DNA of 45,441 bases from Planctomycetota bacterium. GTDB lineage: Bacteria > Planctomycetota > Phycisphaerae > WQYP01. The stretch is from the NCBI GenBank assembly GCA_021819825.1, contig JAKAEZ010000018.1:1-45441 (forward strand). The letters run 5' to 3'. The translations under genes were made by a program, and so were the position numbers. The notes under the pieces were generated by a model. That model was not told where the DNA came from and searched no databases. It saw only the letters and a list, made by a program, of their open reading frames with translations. Below are positions 43,131 to 45,441 of the stretch, piece by piece; the first letter of the stretch is position 1; each line of letters opens with the position of its first letter.

Positions 43131-45062
43131 ATGCCCAAAGCAATTGAAAAAATCCCCCGCGGTTTGGACGCCGCCTGGCACAGCGCCATGGGCCGTCTGC
43201 GACGGACATTGCCCAACCGCCGCATGTACATGGATTACGCGCGAAAAATCGGTGAGCTTGAAGGCAAATTCCAGGCAATATCCGATGCTCGCCTGAAACG
43301 ACGGCTGGTCCGACTTGCGATTCCCTTTCATCTGGGACGTGATTCTCGAAAGGATCGTTTACTGGCGGCGGCAGCCATTCGTGAGGTGATTCGCCGGGAA
43401 ACCGGCATGCGCTTATTTCGGGTGCAGATTGCCGGCGGATTGGCACTTTATGACGGCCTGCTGGTCGAGATGGCCACCGGTGAGGGCAAATCCATCACAG
43501 CGACCGTTCCGGCCATTATGCACGCGTGGCGGCGGCGCGGCTGCCATGTCATTACAGTTAATGATTACCTCGCCCGGCGCGATGCCGAGGAATTCGAGAA
43601 AATATATGCCATCGCCGGCCTGTCAGTGGGGTATGTCCAGCAGGAAATGTCGTCAGATGACCGCCGAGCTGCCTATGCCATGGACATCACGTATGCCACC
43701 AATAAAGAAGTGTGCGCGGATTACCTGCGTGACCAACTCCAGCGTCCAAAGTCAACCTCGGGGCTCGGATGGCCACTGTTTTCACCATCGCAGAAATCCA
43801 ATTGCGTGCAACGTGGCTTATACGCCGCCATTGTGGATGAGGCGGATTCGGTGCTTATTGATGAAGCGGTTACACCGCTTATTATTTCCGGCGATGCCGG
43901 GAACTCCGAACAAACCCAAGCTTACGAGCAGGCCATTGACGTAGCGCGTAATTTAACATTAGGCCGCGATTATCGCCTTCAACCGCGATTTAGGTCCGTG
44001 GAGCTTACAGAAAGCGGGCGCGATGCGGTTATGGCTTCCAGTAGTGGCCGTAATGGCCTGTGGCGCTCCCGGCGGCGCGGGGAAGAATTGGTGTGCCAGA
44101 CCCTGACAGCTCGGCATTTTTACCTGCGGGACAAACAATACGTCATACAGGATGATAAAGTGGTCATTGTGGATGAATCCACGGGCCGATTAATGCCTGA
44201 TCGACATTGGCGTGACGGATTACACCAGGCGGTGGAGGCCGGCGAATCACTGGAGATTCAGCCCATGAAGGAAACGCTGGCTCAAATAAGCTTTCAGCGG
44301 TTTTTCAGACTTTATCAGCGATTAAGCGGCATGTCCGGCACATTGGCCGAGGCACGCGGGGAACTCTGGCATGTTTACCGCCGTGGTATGCTGAGACTCC
44401 CCACAAACCGTCCGTGCATCCGCCGACACAACGGCATCCGGATGTTCCACAGTCAATCAAAAAAGTGGGATGCAATTGTCGAGGAGATTCGCTTCGCCCA
44501 TGAGGCCGGACGGGCAGTGCTTGCCGGGACCGTCAGCGTACATGCCAGTGAAGAGTTATCCAGACGTCTTACAGAATTAGGCCTGCCCCATCGGGTTCTC
44601 AATGCTCGGCGCGTTGCGGAAGAAGCACAAATCATCGCCGAAGCCGGCAAAGGCGGCACCATTACCGTGGCAACCAACATGGCTGGACGGGGAACTGATA
44701 TACGTTTGGACTCGTCGGCGTGGCAAGCCGGTGGCCTGTATGTGATCGCCACAGAGCTTCATGAATCCGGGCGCGTGGACCGCCAACTTGCGGGCCGTGC
44801 CGGGCGACAGGGAGATCCGGGAGATAACATCGTCTTTGCCGCACTGGAAGATCAGGTGTTTGCCACTCATATTGCCTCCCTGGCGAAGCTGGCAAAACGT
44901 GTTGCCTCAAATCATCGGGAGATTCCGCATTGGATGGCCCAAATCCTCATTCGCCGGGCACAGCGCCGTTCCCAGAGCCTGGCCGCCGCACAACGCATGT
45001 CCGTTGCCTACATGGACGAACAGTTGGATGAATCACTCGCATTCGCCGGCAACGCCACATGA
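43131..45062 (+). CDS. Truncated SecA-like accessory translocase ATPase
   Basis: This encodes 643 residues against about 800-900 in housekeeping SecA. The nucleotide-binding core is intact: ATGEGKS Walker A (115-121), VNDYLARRD (143-151), DEAD box (VDEADSVLIDEA, 235-246), GTVSVHASEELS, ATNMAGRGTDI and the QLAGRAGRQGDPG arginine-finger motif. The preprotein cross-linking part is present in shortened form (TPLIISGDAG to YVIQDDKVVIVDESTGRLM). After motif VI only about 75 residues remain, ending at the first helix equivalent (AQRRSQSLAAAQ). The C-terminal helical wing, the two-helix-finger region and the zinc tail appear to be missing. It is therefore SecA2-like at most. With the M50-HlyD gene just upstream it probably serves a dedicated export route. 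GAGG precedes ATG 43131 by 4 nt. Confidence 0.88.
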   Translation: MPKAIEKIPRGLDAAWHSAMGRLRRTLPNRRMYMDYARKIGELEGKFQAISDARLKRRLVRLAIPFHLGRDSRKDRLLAAAAIREVIRRETGMRLFRVQIAGGLALYDGLLVEMATGEGKSITATVPAIMHAWRRRGCHVITVNDYLARRDAEEFEKIYAIAGLSVGYVQQEMSSDDRRAAYAMDITYATNKEVCADYLRDQLQRPKSTSGLGWPLFSPSQKSNCVQRGLYAAIVDEADSVLIDEAVTPLIISGDAGNSEQTQAYEQAIDVARNLTLGRDYRLQPRFRSVELTESGRDAVMASSSGRNGLWRSRRRGEELVCQTLTARHFYLRDKQYVIQDDKVVIVDESTGRLMPDRHWRDGLHQAVEAGESLEIQPMKETLAQISFQRFFRLYQRLSGMSGTLAEARGELWHVYRRGMLRLPTNRPCIRRHNGIRMFHSQSKKWDAIVEEIRFAHEAGRAVLAGTVSVHASEELSRRLTELGLPHRVLNARRVAEEAQIIAEAGKGGTITVATNMAGRGTDIRLDSSAWQAGGLYVIATELHESGRVDRQLAGRAGRQGDPGDNIVFAALEDQVFATHIASLAKLAKRVASNHREIPHWMAQILIRRAQRRSQSLAAAQRMSVAYMDEQLDESLAFAGNAT

Positions 45063-45390
45063 TGTCGCCGGGGTGGAACGCCTGGAATTCTGGCTGGTAT
45101 CCAATTTGCGGCCGCCGCCACATCAGCAGCGGCATCCGCATGGCGGATAGTTGGTTTTGGAAACTCGGACTGCTTTCGCTTTGTCTTCCTTCTTTCCTAC
45201 ATTCCATCAGACACATGGTAACAAGAATTTGCTGACATTATGACGGATGTTCCAAGACCATTTTGACGTATCTTATTGATTTACAACTACTTACACACGT
45301 TTTTCGCGTTTGCATGTAGCCACTAAAATATTTGATATTATTTTATATTGCTCTTGATTTTAGATTTATTTGTGTTATATTGTGTCCACT
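45063..45390. other. Downstream region of the SecA-like gene
   Basis: This 328-bp region has no gene. The first 120 bp are GC-rich and the rest turns strongly AT-rich (45180-45390), as promoter regions often do. No clear terminator hairpin was found. Confidence 0.45.
45354..45381 (+). promoter_or_regulatory. Candidate promoter just upstream of the last, partial gene
   Basis: TTGATT (45354-45359), a 16-nt spacer and TATATT (45376-45381) lie in AT-rich DNA. The predicted start would be 2-4 nt before the ATG at 45391, giving an almost leaderless message. Confidence 0.35.
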
Positions 45391-45441
45391 ATGCACGTGG
45401 ATGAAGGTCATTCCGGTCCCTATGTTCGCCGTCTCTTACGC
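45391..45441 (+). CDS. Partial ORF cut by the window edge
   Basis: Seventeen open codons from ATG 45391 (MHVDEGHSGPYVRRLLR) run off the window. There is no ribosome site, but a promoter-like pair lies directly upstream. Too short to identify, and it may not be a gene. Confidence 0.3.
   Translation, partial: MHVDEGHSGPYVRRLLR

Overview
The window looks like a chromosomal segment of a planctomycete, most likely of the Phycisphaerae. This is inferred from two very large exoproteins that start with a LEPR-xLL-type segment, a dockerin-bearing protein, a PEP-CTERM protein, an anaerobic-sulfatase-maturase-type radical SAM enzyme and M50/HlyD hybrid exporters. No rRNA, tRNA or CRISPR array was seen.

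Region 1 (1-5.6 kb) is a decayed conjugative-element segment. On the minus strand lie trbE (N-terminus only, cut by the window edge), trbD and trbC of an IncP/Trb-type type IV secretion system. The C-terminal part of trbB lies 2.7 kb upstream, separated from trbC by cargo: a PD-(D/E)XK-like nuclease candidate (minus), and a DUF6338-type membrane protein with one or two small ORFs (plus). The trbB remnant is split by a 1,452-bp IS1202-type insertion sequence with a perfect 16-bp target duplication. Removing the IS and one duplication copy restores the trbB reading frame.

Region 2 (5.6-7.7 kb) holds a SapC-family gene followed by a radical SAM/SPASM enzyme of the anSME type. No sulfatase is in the window.

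Region 3 (7.7-25.8 kb, minus strand) is an RHS locus. A 4,244-residue protein joins a LEPR-xLL N-terminus, a long beta-helix-like passenger with a 211-residue tandem repeat, an enolase-regulation/LamG-like sandwich, one FN3 domain, about 1,900 residues of RHS/YD repeats, an RHS core and an 84-residue Gly-rich tip. It is followed by a secreted protein (P1), an orphan RHS core plus related tip, a paralogue of P1 (P2), and a third, weakly related protein fused to Sel1 repeats (P3). Both the tips and the partners resemble each other, so this looks like a duplicated tip/partner cassette system.

Region 4 (26.2-38.4 kb, minus strand) encodes a TolC-type lipoprotein, a GAF-HlyD adaptor, a second HlyD adaptor, a membrane protein with a novel triple repeat, a BamE-like protein, a PEP-CTERM protein and a 1,717-residue LEPR-type/FN3/MBG/dockerin exoprotein. 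Divergently, region 5 (39.0-45.1 kb, plus strand) encodes an HTH+TPR-like regulator, an M50 peptidase/HlyD fusion and a truncated SecA-like ATPase. Together regions 4 and 5 look like an envelope-spanning export island with adaptors and an outer-membrane channel but no ABC transporter. The short SecA-like ATPase and the giant LEPR proteins beside it are candidates for motor and cargo; that link is inference.
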